Notes under the pieces: generated by a model | The model's input: the letters and a program-made list of their open reading frames with translations, nothing else | Database searches by the model: none | Told to the model about the DNA's origin: nothing | DNA from: Spinacia oleracea | Lineage: Eukaryota > Streptophyta > Magnoliopsida > Caryophyllales > Amaranthaceae | NCBI RefSeq assembly: GCF_020520425.1 | Contig: NC_079491.1 | Location: forward strand, 4,030,001 to 4,094,000 | Length of the DNA stretch: 64,000 bases | Direction of reading: 5' to 3' | Program-made: the position numbers and the translations under genes | Part shown: positions 63,599 through 64,000 of the stretch, piece after piece | Layout of the letters: the number at the start of each line of letters is the position of its first letter | Numbering within the stretch: the first letter of the stretch is position 1

Positions 63599-64000
63599 CT
63601 GTTACGGGTCGTTTTGTATCACGCATGTTGCAGTCGGTTCCTACATTCAAGGAGTCGTTATCTCCACTTCTTGCTTGTTGGACAAGGTCAAGGAAGCTAG
63701 CAGGGGTCAAACAAACAGTTAGAGGAAATCAAGGGATCGGTTGAGAGTTTCAAGGGACAACTAACATCATTATTCTGTCTTCTATGCTTGACCTAGCACT
63801 ATAAAAACACCACCAATCTACAGTGAAGGGACACGGCAAAACCCTTACAATCATCTATCTACTTCCTCTGCCAAACTATCTCCTAAAAGCTAAACTAGCT
63901 ACTGCATTACCTTGTAATGCCCGTAGCCCATCCCTACAACAACAAGAGAATAACAAATCTACTTCCCCTAAGCTCCACCTAGACTTTCCACTACTTATTC
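63599..64000 (+). mobile_element. possible LTR cut by the window edge (fossil)
   Basis: A change in composition at about 63600 (TGTTACGGGTCGTTTTG), then CACTATAAAAACACC near 63800 as a TATA-like box, followed by a C-rich leader-like stretch. This layout resembles the U3-R part of a plant LTR. No partner LTR is in the window. An ordinary plant promoter and leader is the alternative. Confidence 0.35.

Overview
This is nuclear DNA from a flowering plant: AT-rich, spliced genes with GT-AG introns, and very dense in small transposons (Stowaway, Tourist/Harbinger, hAT, CACTA and Mutator-type MITEs, tRNA-derived SINEs). Repeat style and gene content suggest a eudicot, possibly the Amaranthaceae/Chenopodiaceae group (beet, spinach, quinoa). 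That placement is inference. There are no bacterial features, CRISPR arrays or true tRNA/rRNA genes.

Left third (1-31 kb): three ordinary single-copy-type genes lie in long repeat-rich spacers. They are an FLZ zinc-finger gene (3802-5870, +, two exons), a small gene whose protein carries a PNRC/EDC1-like short motif (15503-16129, -, one coding exon), and an HSP20-like chaperone-superfamily gene (26778-27263, +, one exon). The spacers hold SINEs with clear target-site duplications, many MITEs, a decayed piece of plastid ycf3 (about 12.88-13.13 kb), and an LTR-like tandem array (23.1-24.05 kb).

Middle (31.9-56.2 kb): a head-to-tail array of five genes, all on +, for late embryogenesis abundant proteins of the seed maturation protein (SMP, D-34) family: 31914-35053, 36738-38283, 40881-43760, 49734-52127 and 53426-56154. 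Four have three exons and three SMP modules. The second has two exons and lacks the first module. All introns are phase 0 and separate the modules. Sequence features split the array into two groups: genes 1-2 share an insertion in the third module, while genes 3-5 lack it and genes 4-5 look like the youngest pair. These proteins would be expected to accumulate in drying seeds. A duplicated ABRE/G-box in front of gene 4 and an RY motif in front of gene 3 agree with ABA/seed control.

Inside the array, between genes 3 and 4, lies a 1.94-kb Mutator-like element (45518-47457) with ~290-bp terminal inverted repeats and a perfect 9-bp target duplication. It carries a host-derived 3'-5' exonuclease (WRN-like) gene fragment and a possible GRF zinc-finger fragment, so it is a Pack-MULE.

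Right end (56.2-64 kb): no host gene seen. It holds LTR fossils, a small TRIM element with a CACTA MITE nested in one LTR (59276-59846), MITEs, a SINE, a long (AT)n tract, and at the right edge a stretch that resembles the start of another LTR. Exon limits were read by eye from splice signals and protein similarity recalled from memory; no alignment was run.
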